NCBI GenBank assembly: GCA_018830945.1
Contig: JAHJRD010000086.1
Location: 1-36,631 of the forward strand
Source of the DNA: Nanobdellota archaeon
Lineage (GTDB): Archaea; Nanobdellota; Nanobdellia; SCGC-AAA011-G17; GW2011-AR17
DNA length: 36,631 nucleotides
Direction: 5' to 3'
Shown here: piece after piece, positions 1 through 7,948 of the stretch
Position numbering within the stretch: position 1 is the first letter of the stretch
How the letters are laid out: each line of letters begins with the position of its first letter
The notes under the pieces: model-generated
What the model saw: only the letters and a program-made list of their open reading frames with translations
What the model was told of the DNA's origin: nothing
The model's database searches: none
Position numbers and translations under genes: made by a program

Positions 1-81
1 ACAGTAAGAAAACTTAAAAAATTAAGAGAAAAAGAAAAGTGTCAAGGGGAAAGTCAAAAGATAAATGGTCTTGAACGGCAT

Positions 82-107
82 ATTAGCGTCCTTGGCGCTA
101 ATTTTTT
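82..107 (+). terminator. Hairpin plus T-run, terminator-like
   Basis: The arms attagcg (82-88) and cgctaat (96-102) are perfect inverted repeats around a 7-base loop, and the 3' arm runs into six T residues. This looks like an intrinsic terminator for a gene that ends before the window. The rest of 1-190 shows no coding potential. A TATA-like gttataaagg at about 160-170, some 25 bases before the ATG at 191, would give the first gene a nearly leaderless transcript. Confidence 0.5.
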
Positions 108-190
108 AAGTTGTAGCGTTTAGTTTATCAACACATTCTAACCCCTAGCTTTCGCAAGGGTTATAAAGGGATAAAAAGTGCCTAATATCC

Positions 191-922
191 ATGAGTTTCA
201 TTGACAAATTAACAAGAAAGAACATATTGTATTATCCAGGCTGCCTTACAAAGTTCGCTGCAAAAGAAATAGGGGAGAAGTACCAGAAGGTATTTAGAAA
301 GCTGGGAATTGATTTTATCATGCTTCCAAATGTTGAGCTTTGCTGCGGAAGCCCTGTTATAAGCGGGGGGCATGCGGATGTTGCAAAGGAGATTGCTGTA
401 AAGAATTTTCAGATATTCAAGGACCATGGTGTTAAGAAGATTATAACAAACTGCCCTGGCTGCTTTAAGGTTTTCTCAAAAAATTATCCGCTGCTTGTTC
501 CTGAATGGGACATTGAGGTTGAGCATGCAACTGTGACTCTTTTGAAAGAATTTGAAAAAAACAAGCCCAAAGTGACTAAAAAGATTACAGCAACATACCA
601 TGATCCATGCCATCTTGCAAAGCACTGCGGCATTACTGAGGAGCCCAGAAAGCTTCTGGCTTTATTAGGAGTAGAGCTAAAGGAAATGCCATTGTCAAAG
701 ATGGATGCATTCTGCTGCGGCGGCGGAAGCAGTGTTAAAAGCAATTATCCTGAGCTTGCAAAGTCAGTTGCAAAGGAAAGGCTTGAAATGGCAAAAGAGG
801 CAGCCAATATCGTGATTACTCCGTGCCCTATGTGCTTTAAGCACATGGATGAGAATGCCGAAGGGATTAATGTATTAGAATTAAGCGAATTGCTTGATGT
901 GGAAGAAAATGGAAAAGATTAA
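191..922 (+). CDS. CCG-domain iron-sulfur protein, LutA/LldE/HdrD-like
   Basis: 243 aa. It carries two cysteine-rich (CCG) domains: CCGSP near residue 52 after an early YYPGCL, and CHLAKHC with FCCGGGSS and CPMCF in the second half. Such domains bind a noncanonical iron-sulfur centre or link flavin and Fe-S redox partners in heterodisulfide reductase, glycolate oxidase and lactate oxidase (LutA/LldE) systems. The length fits a free-standing LutA/LldE subunit. No signal peptide or membrane segment is visible, so it is probably cytosolic. The next gene, a LutB-like protein, overlaps its 3' end, so the two are very likely co-transcribed subunits. The electron donor cannot be told from sequence; lactate is the family precedent. 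A TATA-like element about 25 bases upstream suggests a leaderless start at the ATG. Confidence 0.8.
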   Translation: MSFIDKLTRKNILYYPGCLTKFAAKEIGEKYQKVFRKLGIDFIMLPNVELCCGSPVISGGHADVAKEIAVKNFQIFKDHGVKKIITNCPGCFKVFSKNYPLLVPEWDIEVEHATVTLLKEFEKNKPKVTKKITATYHDPCHLAKHCGITEEPRKLLALLGVELKEMPLSKMDAFCCGGGSSVKSNYPELAKSVAKERLEMAKEAANIVITPCPMCFKHMDENAEGINVLELSELLDVEENGKD

Positions 923-2153
923 TGAAAAAACAAGGGATGCAATACTGAAGTTTGCGCTTGAATACAAGGAAAAAAGAGCAAATGCGTTGTCAGGAGAGAA
1001 TGAGGAAGAGTTGAAGAATAAATTAGAGGCAATAAGAAAGCATTCAATCGGCAGTTTAAGCGATATAAAAGCAAGGGCAATTGCAAGCCTTCAAGAGAAT
1101 GGATTTGTTGTGCATGAAGCAAAGGATGCTGGAGATGCAATTGAAAATATAAAAAATATTATTGCAGGAAGCAAGCTTGCTGTAAAAGCAAAGTCAAATG
1201 TGCTTGACGAGATAAAGCTGAAAGAGTCAATAACAGAAACAGAAATTGTTGAAACTGATTTGGGTGATTTTATCAACCAGTTCACAGGAAATGTGGATAT
1301 GCACCCTGTAATCCCTGCATTAAACCTTACGCCGAAGGAAATAGCAGCTGCAATTAAATCAAAGTTCAAAATTAGTGTTAAGGATGAGCCAGAGGCAATC
1401 ATGGCTTTTGCGCGTGAATATCTTAGGGAGAAAATAAAAAAAGCAGATATTGGCATGACTGGCGCGAATGTGATAACAGCAGACGGAAAAGTGATTTTGC
1501 TTGAAAACGAAGGGAATATTTCTTTGGTTTCAAGAATGCCTGAAAAGCACATAATTGTCGCAGGCATTGAAAAGTTCGTTGAAAATATTGAAGATGCAAT
1601 GCATGTTGTGAGGTGCTCTGCAATATGGGGCACTGGGCAGAAATGGCCTGTATATGTAAGTGTTATTGCAGGGCCGAGCAAGACAGGAGATATACAAAAC
1701 AGGCATATTACAGGGGCGCAGGGCGCAAAAGAAGCCCATGTAATACTTTTAGACAATGGAAGAACAGAGATGATAAACCAGGGATTTGGGGAATTGCTGC
1801 AGTGCATTGGCTGCGGCGCTTGTTTGGATTTCTGCCCTGCCTTCCACCAGCTGCAGTCAGGGTTTGGCTGCGAAACTTTAGGGGGCATAAAAGGGATTTC
1901 ATCAAGGTTTGTGAAAGATTCGCATAAGGCAGCTTTGGATTGCGGCGCTTTCCGCTGTTTAACCTGCTTGTCATGCAAGATAAACTGCCCTGCAAAGATT
2001 AATTTCTCAACATACATAATGAAGGTAAGGGCAGAGCTTGCCAAGGAAGGGCTTGAGCCTGAAAAGGCAAAAGAAATGGTTGAAAAGATGAAAGAGTTTG
2101 GCAATCCCTTTGGAAAGCCAGGGGAAGCGCCGAAGGAATTGTATTGCTGCTGA
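909..2153 (+). CDS. LutB-like LUD-domain protein with two 4Fe-4S clusters
   Basis: About 414 aa. The N-terminal two thirds is a LUD domain: the stretch around GMTGANVITADGKVILLENEGN matches the LutB/LutC core, although the usual AETGT is ITADG here. The C-terminal third has two ferredoxin-type motifs, CIGCGACLDFCP and CLTCLSCKINCP, as in LutB. It overlaps the upstream LutA-like gene, so together they resemble the LutAB part of an L-lactate oxidation complex; no LutC follows. The start is uncertain: I prefer ATG 909, inside the end of the upstream gene, because ATG 897 and TTG 894 have no better ribosome-binding site. LutA, LutB and LUD assignments are family knowledge; the substrate is not proven. 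Confidence 0.8.
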   Translation: MEKINEKTRDAILKFALEYKEKRANALSGENEEELKNKLEAIRKHSIGSLSDIKARAIASLQENGFVVHEAKDAGDAIENIKNIIAGSKLAVKAKSNVLDEIKLKESITETEIVETDLGDFINQFTGNVDMHPVIPALNLTPKEIAAAIKSKFKISVKDEPEAIMAFAREYLREKIKKADIGMTGANVITADGKVILLENEGNISLVSRMPEKHIIVAGIEKFVENIEDAMHVVRCSAIWGTGQKWPVYVSVIAGPSKTGDIQNRHITGAQGAKEAHVILLDNGRTEMINQGFGELLQCIGCGACLDFCPAFHQLQSGFGCETLGGIKGISSRFVKDSHKAALDCGAFRCLTCLSCKINCPAKINFSTYIMKVRAELAKEGLEPEKAKEMVEKMKEFGNPFGKPGEAPKELYCC

Positions 2154-2184
2154 GAATGCCCGTAGTATCCTGATATTATTGCAT

Positions 2185-2604
2185 CTACTTCCTGCTGCCT
2201 ATTGCCAGCCCCTTTTCCCCTTCAACAGCGCCATGATAATCTCTTGCAGTCCTGCCGCACTTCCCTGCATAAACCACCTTTATTACTTCAAGATTGCTGT
2301 CAAACCATATGTTCTCTATGCAGCCTTCATAAATTTCACCATAAAAGCCGTCCTGAAGCTGGTCCTGGTTGAACAAGACACCGCTATCTGCAATATTCTC
2401 AACAGACACTATGCTAAGGTAGTCTTGGCCGTTTACATTAATATCAAAGATATTCACGCCTGAGTGTCCTTTGCCTTTGTTTGCATCGCCGACTGTGTCT
2501 TGTGTTGTGCCTTTGCCGTTTTCCCTGCCGAATTGCTCGTTAGCATAGGCTAAAGGCAGCAGTAAAAGCAGAACAAAGGTTGCTGTCAAAATGTGTTTTT
2601 TCAT
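2185..2604 (-). CDS. Small secreted protein, unknown function
   Basis: 139 aa beginning with a typical Sec signal peptide (MKKH followed by a hydrophobic stretch rich in Leu and ending LAYANE), so the mature protein of about 118 aa is exported. Two cysteines (in YEGCIENIW and AGKCGRT) could form a disulfide outside the cell. The sequence GKGTTQDTVGDANKGKGHSG is low-complexity and Gly/Lys-rich. A good ribosome-binding site, gaggtga, sits a few bases before the ATG, which supports the start. It lies convergent with the LutB-like gene and downstream of two other minus-strand envelope genes, but the gaps are large enough for its own promoter. I do not recognise a family. Confidence 0.7.
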   Translation of the reverse strand: MKKHILTATFVLLLLLPLAYANEQFGRENGKGTTQDTVGDANKGKGHSGVNIFDINVNGQDYLSIVSVENIADSGVLFNQDQLQDGFYGEIYEGCIENIWFDSNLEVIKVVYAGKCGRTARDYHGAVEGEKGLAIGSRK

Positions 2605-2670
2605 TTGGTTTCACCTCATTTTTTTGTTACATCCCTATTATTTCAAACATTTAGCATTTCCTCCACTGCA

Positions 2671-2946
2671 TTAAAAGGTGGGTGTGATAAAATAAATTAA
2701 TAATATGAGTAGCAGGTTTAAAATAATTCCAGTTATAGCTATCCCCGCCCCTCTTAGTAAAGGATTTTTTATTATTTTAATTAGAGCGATAACACCTAAA
2801 ATACTAGCGAATAACAATATTAGCTCTATAACTCCGATAGCTCTAATTAAAATGCGAGGCCAACCTATTATAATACAACCGATTAGAACTATTGGAATTG
2901 CAAAAGGAAAAAATACCCAAATACTTATTTTTTGTGTTACACCCAT
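2671..2946 (-). CDS. Small integral membrane protein, three helices
   Basis: 91 aa, almost entirely hydrophobic, with three likely membrane helices (about residues 10-28, 33-57 and 67-88) separated by short loops; a basic KIIKN loop lies between the last two. The layout (helix, Gly/Ile-rich helix, final helix after a short NPLLRGAG loop) recalls small DUF4190-like membrane proteins but the match is weak. It lies 22 bases downstream of the large secreted metallopeptidase gene on the same strand and may be co-transcribed with it. The opposite-strand reading frame over this region is an artefact of its hydrophobic codons. Confidence 0.6.
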   Translation of the reverse strand: MGVTQKISIWVFFPFAIPIVLIGCIIIGWPRILIRAIGVIELILLFASILGVIALIKIIKNPLLRGAGIAITGIILNLLLILLIYFITPTF

Positions 2947-2968
2947 CTTATTTAACTTCCCTAAAGTC

Positions 2969-5170
2969 TTAAACTCCCGCTATTAAATCGTTAATAAGTG
3001 CTATTAATTCATCTTTTGAGAACTGGAACGGATTTTCCTTTTCATATTCTATTAACCACTTTTCTATTTTGTCCTTTATGTCCTTCTCCAATTTATTTTT
3101 TGCTCCAATTTTATTCTTTTGTTCTAACATTTTTTCTACAGCATTTATTTTATTATGTAATGCATTCCTTCTTTGTTCAGGATTATTTATAAAGCCATAG
3201 TCTGGTATACTCTCTATTGCATCGTAAAGTAGTTTGGTTGTTGGTATGATTTCTTTTAAAACTACCCCTTCCTGTGTAATTTGGATAGTAAACGTATTCT
3301 CCGGATAAGGTATTGCAAAAGCAAATCCCGTAAAGTCCATTTCTATACCATTAACTATAGGAAATTTAGCATCAAAGAATGTCTGAGCAAGTAATCCGCC
3401 CTTATCATTTAAAACTTTTATTGAGTAATTGCCTGAGATAATATCGCTAATTGTTCCGTTATGCAGTTTATACCATTCCATAGTTTGAACAGTACCGTTT
3501 TTATATATGACTCCATTTACAATTAGGAGTTGAGGATCAGCAGGGAACGTTTTTAATTTTTTAAATAGATGCTCATAATCCTGAATGCCCACCCATCTTT
3601 GTTTGTTATTCTGATCAAACCAACTGTTCTTTTCTGTTTGTGTACCCATAAAGCACACCTGTTCCTTTAGAGGTAATCTCTTTTCAACCCAAAAGCCATT
3701 AGCGCTTCTACCACCCTGCCCGTATATTTCATATTCTTCACATTTATGTGGACCAGATTCCCAAGAAAAACACCAACCAGTATCTATAGGCAATCCGTAC
3801 ATGTGTCCAATCTCATGAGCCGCAGCAGTCCAATATCCGTCTTGAATGAATACACCTTTAATATTTACGAACCAATCTAACCAACCAAGCTTAGCGTATG
3901 AAACTCCACCTGCTGAAGGTTCTCCAAATTGAAAGTCAAAATATTCAGAAGGGGCAACTCCAATTACTTGATCGGCAAAGGGGAGTAAAACTTTTCCTTG
4001 TGTAAATAATCTAGCTGAATCTACAACTGCACCAAGGATTGGTTGTGTGCTCAAAGAACAACCCTGATATTCATCATCCAGCTTCTGATTCTCAAACTCC
4101 CCGTCCGCCACAGGATATGTCGCCTTAATGAACTCGCCGCTCTTCTCCACAGTTTCCTGATAGCGGCTTAACGGACCAAGATAAGTTATAGGTATGTAAG
4201 CTATATTCAGCGGCTTTGTATCCTTCACCTCAATCCAGTAATCTCCATTATTATTGCTTTCATTTTCCTCTTCTATTACATTATAAGGATCAGCAGCTAC
4301 TGTAACGCCCCTCGTGCCTTCAAGATTCGGCGTTAGGTAAAAGTTTACAGTCCCGCCTGCTTTTAGCTCTCCTGCGGCAAGCGTTTCAAAATAGTCCATA
4401 CCTTCGTAACTCAACTTCAATGTAACAACAGTGCTGTCAGCAATCGCCTCCGGATTCTCAATACCAACATCCACGAGCACAGCCATCTGCTTGCCTTGCA
4501 CCATATCATCAATGCCATTGCCGTTGATGTCAGGATGATAGACAACCTGCACAGGTTTAATCTCAGAAATAGTCAAATCTGGCTTAACAGCTTCGCTTTC
4601 ATACTCAATTGTTATAATTACTTTATCCACTGTAACAGCCCAATAATTATAACTGTGCTGCGAGTCAACATTGATAAAAGCAGTCAAAGCAAGGGGATAT
4701 GGTAAGGAGCCAAAAATAGCATCAATCTGCGCTTTTGTAAGCGAAAAGACACTTGTTGACCACCCATTGCTACTGCCTTTAAGAACCCCCAAATACTGGT
4801 TATTAAGGTACACAAGATCAGTTTCATACGATGTTGGCGGCGGTATTCCATTAGTATTGTCAACATCCCAAGCCCTAACCTTTACTGTTACGGATTTAAT
4901 CTCTGAAACAGGCTTATGTTCCGGGTTCCAGTTATATACGCCTGTAATATCTTGCTTCCACCATGCATAAATATCAAAATTTGTGCCAGAATCAATAGTT
5001 ATAGTTGTTATCCAGCTGTCACCCAATGTTTCACTTGCGCCTGTTTCATCAATAGGGTCTATATAGGAGGTATTCGTTTCAATATCATTATATTCCTCAG
5101 CAGATATATTCTGAATAGCTATTATTCCTATTAAGAACATCACCCCTAACAAAAATATTCTCTTTCTCAT
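2969..5170 (-). CDS. Secreted zinc metallopeptidase-like protein with CARDB-like domain
   Basis: 733 aa. Residues 1-25 form a signal peptide (MRKRIFLLGVMFLIG, then NISAEE). An N-terminal beta-sandwich (about 30-195) is followed by a CARDB-like adhesion domain (about 200-320) that includes the hallmark DPYNVIEEENESNNN. The central part has the zinc-binding motif HEIGHMYGLP (HExxHxxGxP type), preceded by a stretch naming WTAAA, so a metzincin/M64-like extracellular protease is likely. The C-terminal 90 residues are charged and helical (from about 645), resembling the helical tail modules common in archaeal exported proteins. No C-terminal membrane anchor is seen. A BRE/TATA element (ccttatatagta, 5208-5219) lies 40 bases upstream. 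The substrate is unknown; roles in shedding or host-cell contact are speculation. Confidence 0.75.
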   Translation of the reverse strand: MRKRIFLLGVMFLIGIIAIQNISAEEYNDIETNTSYIDPIDETGASETLGDSWITTITIDSGTNFDIYAWWKQDITGVYNWNPEHKPVSEIKSVTVKVRAWDVDNTNGIPPPTSYETDLVYLNNQYLGVLKGSSNGWSTSVFSLTKAQIDAIFGSLPYPLALTAFINVDSQHSYNYWAVTVDKVIITIEYESEAVKPDLTISEIKPVQVVYHPDINGNGIDDMVQGKQMAVLVDVGIENPEAIADSTVVTLKLSYEGMDYFETLAAGELKAGGTVNFYLTPNLEGTRGVTVAADPYNVIEEENESNNNGDYWIEVKDTKPLNIAYIPITYLGPLSRYQETVEKSGEFIKATYPVADGEFENQKLDDEYQGCSLSTQPILGAVVDSARLFTQGKVLLPFADQVIGVAPSEYFDFQFGEPSAGGVSYAKLGWLDWFVNIKGVFIQDGYWTAAAHEIGHMYGLPIDTGWCFSWESGPHKCEEYEIYGQGGRSANGFWVEKRLPLKEQVCFMGTQTEKNSWFDQNNKQRWVGIQDYEHLFKKLKTFPADPQLLIVNGVIYKNGTVQTMEWYKLHNGTISDIISGNYSIKVLNDKGGLLAQTFFDAKFPIVNGIEMDFTGFAFAIPYPENTFTIQITQEGVVLKEIIPTTKLLYDAIESIPDYGFINNPEQRRNALHNKINAVEKMLEQKNKIGAKNKLEKDIKDKIEKWLIEYEKENPFQFSKDELIALINDLIAGV

Positions 5171-5207
5171 TTTTAACCCTTAGTTGTTACCTTTAGAGAG
5201 TAATTAA

Positions 5208-5219
5208 TACTATATAAGG
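5208..5219 (-). promoter_or_regulatory. TATA box for the metallopeptidase gene
   Basis: Read on the minus strand this is ccttatatagta, a near-consensus archaeal TATA box, about 40 bases before the ATG at 5170. This predicts a short leader that includes the weak site agggtt. The spacer between this gene and the divergent gene starting near 5269 is short, so the two promoters are close to each other. Confidence 0.55.
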
Positions 5220-5268
5220 CTTGCGGTGCTTTTGCTTGCCCAAAAGCCTTTTTAAGCACAAACCGCAT

Positions 5269-5595
5269 ATGTTCTTTATGACAAAAAAGGCCATCTGGGA
5301 GATTCTTGTCCCAAAATATTCAAATGAAGGAAAGGAATTTGCGCTTAAGCACCATCATGCATGGGATGAAAGCGTAAGGAAAATTGCAGGCGGCGTAACA
5401 ATCCTGAAATCAGCAAAAGGGCAGTGGGTAAACACCAAAGGAAAGCTTTTTGCAGAAAAAATGATTCCTGTAAGGGTGTTTTGCACTGAAAAAGAGATTG
5501 GAAAGATAATAAAGCTCACTCTGGAGCATTACAATCAGGAAGCTGTAATGGCTTATGAGCTGAGCTCTAATGTAAAGGTCGTGAAAAAGGGCTAA
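5269..5595 (+). CDS. Small protein, weakly DUF3574-like
   Basis: 109 aa from ATG 5269 (or 106 aa from ATG 5278). The frame stays open to a TTG at 5221, but that extension runs through promoter-like DNA (a TATA-like tttttaag centred near 5253), so an internal ATG is preferred. The core pattern, GGVTILKSAKGQW followed by a strand-helix and NQEAVMAYEL, resembles the DUF3574 pattern of PDGxTVLxGxGQW then RFxQESVLR. This is a ferredoxin-like alpha/beta fold family of unknown role; the resemblance is by eye and weak. No signal peptide or membrane segment. It is transcribed alone, divergent from the metallopeptidase. Confidence 0.6.
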   Translation: MFFMTKKAIWEILVPKYSNEGKEFALKHHHAWDESVRKIAGGVTILKSAKGQWVNTKGKLFAEKMIPVRVFCTEKEIGKIIKLTLEHYNQEAVMAYELSSNVKVVKKG

Positions 5596-5726
5596 TTATC
5601 AACCCATTTGCCACTTGCCAACTCCACCATAGAAACGCTTTTAAACAATGACGGGTTTAGGGCTTTTGAGGAACTACGTTCCTAACCGCACTTCGCTAAG
5701 CTCGCGCGGTTTGAGGAAGAGGCAAA
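5596..5726. promoter_or_regulatory. Intergenic region with two adjacent hairpins before rfcS
   Basis: Two back-to-back inverted repeats lie just before rfcS: aggaac-tac-gttcct at 5669-5683, and aaccgc (5684-5689) pairing with gcggtt (5706-5711). A TATA-like cttttaaac near 5638-5646 lies upstream of both, so the hairpins would sit in the 5' leader of the rfcS transcript. They could be a leader structure or a small dispersed palindromic element. No reading frame here looks genuine. Confidence 0.4.
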
Positions 5727-6674
5727 ATGGAAACACTAATCTGGACAGAAAAATACAGGCCAAGGGAGTTTTCTGACATAAGAGGGCAGCAGGAGATAAT
5801 AAAGACAATACAAGCTCTTGTTGAGAAACAAAACATACCTCATTTGCTGCTTTCAGGCCCAGCAGGTGTTGGAAAAACAACATTAGCTTTGGTTGTTGCA
5901 AAAAAGCTGTTTGGAGACGCGTGGAAAAACAACTTTTTAGAATTAAACGCGTCGGATGAAAGAGGCATTGACGTTGTAAGGAATACAATAAAAGACTTTG
6001 CAAGGACAAGAGCAATTGGCGATTATCCTTTTAAAATTATATATTTGGACGAATGTGATTCATTAACAAAAGAGGCGCAGCAGGCATTAAGAAGGACAAT
6101 GGAAAACTTTGTCTCAGGCACGAGATTCATACTTTCCTGCAACTATTCAAGCAAAATAATTGATGCAATACAAAGCAGGTGCGCTGTTTTCAGGTTTAAG
6201 CCATTGGAAACAAAGGACATAACAATCGTTGCGGAAAGCATTGCTGAAAAAGAGGGGATTAAGCTTGACGAAGGCGCTAAGAAAGCCCTTGCTGAAATCT
6301 GCGAAGGCGATGTAAGGAAGCTGGTAAACGTAATGCAAAGCTGCGCAGCCCTGAACAGCCAGTTTACAGGGACATCTGTTTATAACATCGCATCAATTGC
6401 AGAGCCAAAGGAGATTGTTGACATGCTTAACCTTGCTGTGAAAGGCGATTTCACAAACGCGAGAAACAAGCTGCTTGATGTGCAGCTGAAATACGGCTTA
6501 TCAGGAATAGACATAATCAAGCAGATACAAAAAGAAGTGTGGAAATTAAGCATTCCTGACAAGGAAAAGCTAAGGATGATTGAAAGGTGCGGCGAGATTG
6601 AGTTCAGAATGGTTGAAGGGGCTGACGAGTTTGTCCAGCTTGAAGCGCTGGTTGCATCATTCATAAACAAATAA
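5727..6674 (+). CDS. rfcS: Replication factor C small subunit
   Basis: 315 aa AAA+ clamp-loader subunit. It begins WTEKYRP, the RFC box, then has Walker A GPAGVGKTT (residues 44-52), the LNASDERG motif (73-80), Walker B DECD (108-111), sensor 1 near SCNYSS and the SRC arginine-finger motif (150-152). All catalytic elements are present and the length is normal for archaeal RfcS. With RfcL it loads the PCNA sliding clamp onto primed DNA using ATP. The next gene starts 10 bases after its stop, so they share a transcript. In this window rfcL follows only after an inserted cassette, whereas the direct repeats indicate that it once followed directly after the coiled-coil gene. Confidence 0.97.
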   Translation: METLIWTEKYRPREFSDIRGQQEIIKTIQALVEKQNIPHLLLSGPAGVGKTTLALVVAKKLFGDAWKNNFLELNASDERGIDVVRNTIKDFARTRAIGDYPFKIIYLDECDSLTKEAQQALRRTMENFVSGTRFILSCNYSSKIIDAIQSRCAVFRFKPLETKDITIVAESIAEKEGIKLDEGAKKALAEICEGDVRKLVNVMQSCAALNSQFTGTSVYNIASIAEPKEIVDMLNLAVKGDFTNARNKLLDVQLKYGLSGIDIIKQIQKEVWKLSIPDKEKLRMIERCGEIEFRMVEGADEFVQLEALVASFINK

Positions 6675-6684
6675 GGTGATTGAG

Positions 6685-7893
6685 ATGTTTGATTTTATAA
6701 GAAGATTATTGCAGAAAGAACAGGAAAAAGAAGAAGTTGATTTCTTTGCATTAGAAGCATATCTTGCTGAAAAGGCATGGAAAGGGCTGAAGCAGGAGAT
6801 TGCAGAGCTGGAAAAAATCAAGTCAGAATTTTTAAGGAACGCTGAAAAGCTTGAGGCAAAGGACATTGATGCCGCAAAGGTTGAGGAAAGGGCAAAGGAT
6901 GTGATAAAAGGCAACAGGAATGCTTTTGTGATAACATTGAGGAAACTTGTAAGGGAAATTGAGCTGCCTTCTGAGCCAAGCAGTAAAAAAATCATAGAGT
7001 TCTGCAATACGCTCAAGGAAAGCATGGATGATTTCAACAAGAAGACAGCTAGAAACTATTTTATCATGAAAAGCCTCATAGGAGAAGAGCTTGAAGAAAC
7101 AAGAAACAACCTGAAAAAGGCAGACAATGTGCTGCAGGCAATGCAGAAAACAGCAAAGCAGCTTGAGATTGTTGAAGACATACAGCAAAAGCTGAGGGAT
7201 GTATACAGGTATCTTGATGAAAAAGGAAAAAGAACAGAAGAATTAAAAGAGCTTGAGAAACAGGCAAAGGAGCTCATGAGCTGGGAGCAGCAGGTTACTG
7301 AAAGAATTAATGCTTTGAAAACAAGCAATGAGTTTACAGAGCTTGCAAGGCTTAAGTCAGAGTTTGAGGCAAAAGTAAGCGAGGCAGAAACAGTAAGGAA
7401 CAGCGTAAAATCAGATTTCTCAGAGGTTGCAAGGGCATTAAGGAAATATGAAAAGCTCAACCCAAGCAAGCTGTTGAAAGCATATCTTGAAGAGCCCTGC
7501 AGCGCTTTGGAAAAAGAAACAGGCGAGATGCAAAAGATATTGCATTCAGCAGCAGAGGCAGTAAAAAAGCATGAAATAGATTCAAAGAATTCTGAAAAAG
7601 AAACAAAAAAGCTGGAAGAGCTTTCATCCAAATTAATGGAAATGAAAGATAACATGATTTTTGTTGTGGAAAACAAGGAAGAATTAGCAAAGAAGATTTC
7701 TGACAATAAGCTTGAAGAGCAGAGAGACAAATTAATAGAAGAGCTTAATTCTGTTGAAACAAAGCTTGGGGAAACACAGGCAAGGCTTGATGCAGGAAAA
7801 GAAAGAAGCGTAAGGCAGGACATTGAAGCAATTGGGCAGGACCTGAAAAAAGCAGGATTTGACATCGAGGTAAAAAATGCACCTTATGAATAA
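6685..7893 (+). CDS. Coiled-coil protein in the clamp-loader operon
   Basis: 402 aa from ATG 6685. The upstream GTG at 6676 is in frame but overlaps the ribosome-binding site aggtgat (6674-6680), which is well spaced for ATG 6685. The protein is very rich in Glu, Lys, Leu and Ala, with long heptad-like stretches (about 100-225 and 265-390) and no membrane segment; it is predicted to be a long coiled coil. It sits directly downstream of rfcS, and its last codons (NAPYE, stop at 7891-7893) overlap the original rfcL start inside the left 57-bp repeat. An SMC-like or clamp-loader-associated scaffold is an inference from position only. I do not recognise a named family. Confidence 0.8.
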   Translation: MFDFIRRLLQKEQEKEEVDFFALEAYLAEKAWKGLKQEIAELEKIKSEFLRNAEKLEAKDIDAAKVEERAKDVIKGNRNAFVITLRKLVREIELPSEPSSKKIIEFCNTLKESMDDFNKKTARNYFIMKSLIGEELEETRNNLKKADNVLQAMQKTAKQLEIVEDIQQKLRDVYRYLDEKGKRTEELKELEKQAKELMSWEQQVTERINALKTSNEFTELARLKSEFEAKVSEAETVRNSVKSDFSEVARALRKYEKLNPSKLLKAYLEEPCSALEKETGEMQKILHSAAEAVKKHEIDSKNSEKETKKLEELSSKLMEMKDNMIFVVENKEELAKKISDNKLEEQRDKLIEELNSVETKLGETQARLDAGKERSVRQDIEAIGQDLKKAGFDIEVKNAPYE

Positions 7894-7930
7894 ATGCGAG
7901 CCCTGCAAACCAAAGGAGTTTTCAGGCAGG
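7874..7930 (+). repeat. 57-bp direct repeat, left copy
   Basis: Bases 7874-7930 are identical to 12485-12541 (57 of 57 by my alignment). The copy holds the last codons of the coiled-coil gene and the first 18 codons of rfcL. After 7930 the sequence diverges at once from rfcL (tgttgc instead of gaagat). The repeat also supplies the last residues and stop codon of the minus-strand O-mannosyltransferase-like gene that begins the cassette. Confidence 0.95.
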
Positions 7931-7948
7931 TGTTGCAGTAATTTTTGA
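7877..7948 (+). pseudogene. Truncated 5' copy of rfcL
   Basis: From ATG 7877 the frame encodes MHLMNKCEPCKPKEFSGR, identical to the start of the intact rfcL at 12488, then five unrelated residues (CCSNF) and a stop at 7946-7948. It is a remnant made by the duplication at the left border of the cassette. It may still be translated as a 23-residue peptide because it keeps the original overlap with the coiled-coil gene. Confidence 0.85.

Noticed and set aside
1091-2104. 337-aa open frame on the minus strand under the LutB-like gene
   Set aside because: It is the shadow of the LutB-like gene; its sequence is Ser/Phe/Ile-rich without motifs, while the plus strand has clear Fe-S motifs.
7056-7865. 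269-aa open frame on the minus strand under the coiled-coil gene
   Set aside because: Ser/Phe/Leu-rich shadow of a Glu/Lys-rich coiled-coil gene.
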